From the NCBI GenBank assembly GCA_964645935.1, contig CAZYAK010000088.1, positions 1-5,239 on the forward strand: a DNA stretch of 5,239 bases. The letters run 5' to 3'. This DNA comes from CAZYAK01 sp964645935. GTDB lineage: Bacteria > Patescibacteriota > Gracilibacteria > Peribacterales > Peribacteraceae. Position numbers and translations under genes: made by a program. The notes under the pieces were generated by a model. That model worked only from the letters and a program-made list of their open reading frames with translations, was not told the origin of the DNA and ran no database searches. Positions 5,158-5,239 of the stretch are shown here, piece after piece (within the stretch, counting starts at the first letter, position 1; each line of letters starts with the position of its first letter).

Positions 5158-5239
5158 ATGGCCACCCGGCGTCATTCTCTGCGGCAATCGGTGCACGTCG
5201 TCCTGGCGACGGGGTGGTCCGATTTCGCGCTCAAGTACC
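5158..5239 (+). CDS. N-terminus of a probable ABC-2 polysaccharide exporter permease (partial)
   Basis: The frame is open from the ATG at 5158 to the window edge; only 27 residues are visible. They read as a basic start (ATRRHSLRQS) followed by a short hydrophobic run and WSDFALKY. In ABC-2 permeases of the Wzm/TagG type, which export O-antigen, teichoic acid or other polysaccharides across the cytoplasmic membrane, a DFKLRY-like motif at this distance from the N-terminus precedes the first membrane helix, and DFALKY fits that. An in-frame ATG at 5149 would add three residues; 5158 is preferred because of the TACCAT box. It lies 43 bp after the nuclease stop. The family call is tentative because no transmembrane segment is inside the window; that a coding region starts here is more secure. 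Confidence 0.45.
   Translation, partial: MATRRHSLRQSVHVVLATGWSDFALKY

Overview
The window reads as a GC-rich bacterial chromosome segment (roughly 60-65% G+C by eye) with every recognisable gene on the + strand. It opens inside a 5S rRNA, so it lies just downstream of an rRNA operon. The proteins are bacterial: an RsuA/RluB-type pseudouridine synthase, an ECF-type vitamin-transporter S component, a metallo-beta-lactamase/beta-CASP nuclease, and the start of what looks like an ABC-2 polysaccharide-export permease. Several genes lack a clear Shine-Dalgarno but have a TANNNT (-10-like) hexamer 6-7 nt before the start codon, which suggests leaderless transcripts. Taxonomy cannot be fixed from this. 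The style of the ECF-S and beta-CASP proteins reminds me of Candidate Phyla Radiation bacteria (Peregrinibacteria/Peribacteria-like), but Deinococcus-like or other GC-rich lineages are not excluded. Three recognised genes (ECF-S, pseudouridine synthase, nuclease) end in TGA, so UGA is read as stop.

Layout. 1-~91: 3' three-quarters of a 5S rRNA. 92-215: spacer ending in a strikingly AT-rich promoter-like stretch. 216-572: a small orphan ORF of uncertain reality. 573-662: an intergenic region with a promoter candidate and a perfect 12-bp inverted repeat (627-638/657-668) that covers both the -10 box and the start codon of the next gene. 663-1211: an integral membrane ECF-S-like protein. 1251-1272: a strong GC hairpin. 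1291-2034: rRNA pseudouridine synthase. 2066-3643: a 525-aa two-domain protein, a GT8-like glycosyltransferase followed by a class I SAM-dependent methyltransferase-like domain, a proline-rich linker and a short basic/aromatic tail. 3708-5114: MBL/beta-CASP RNase. 5158 to the edge: N-terminus of a probable ABC-2 exporter permease.

How the genes fit together. Two themes are mixed: RNA metabolism (5S, pseudouridine synthase, beta-CASP nuclease) and the cell envelope (glycosyltransferase-methyltransferase fusion, putative polysaccharide exporter). The pseudouridine synthase and the fusion protein are 31 bp apart and may be co-transcribed; the nuclease and the last gene each seem to have their own start signal. 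I see no CRISPR, insertion sequence, prophage, tRNA or defence locus. The most unusual items are the inverted repeat at the ECF-S start, the recurrent leaderless-type start signals, and the bifunctional glycosyltransferase-methyltransferase with a slippery C7 tract before its tail.
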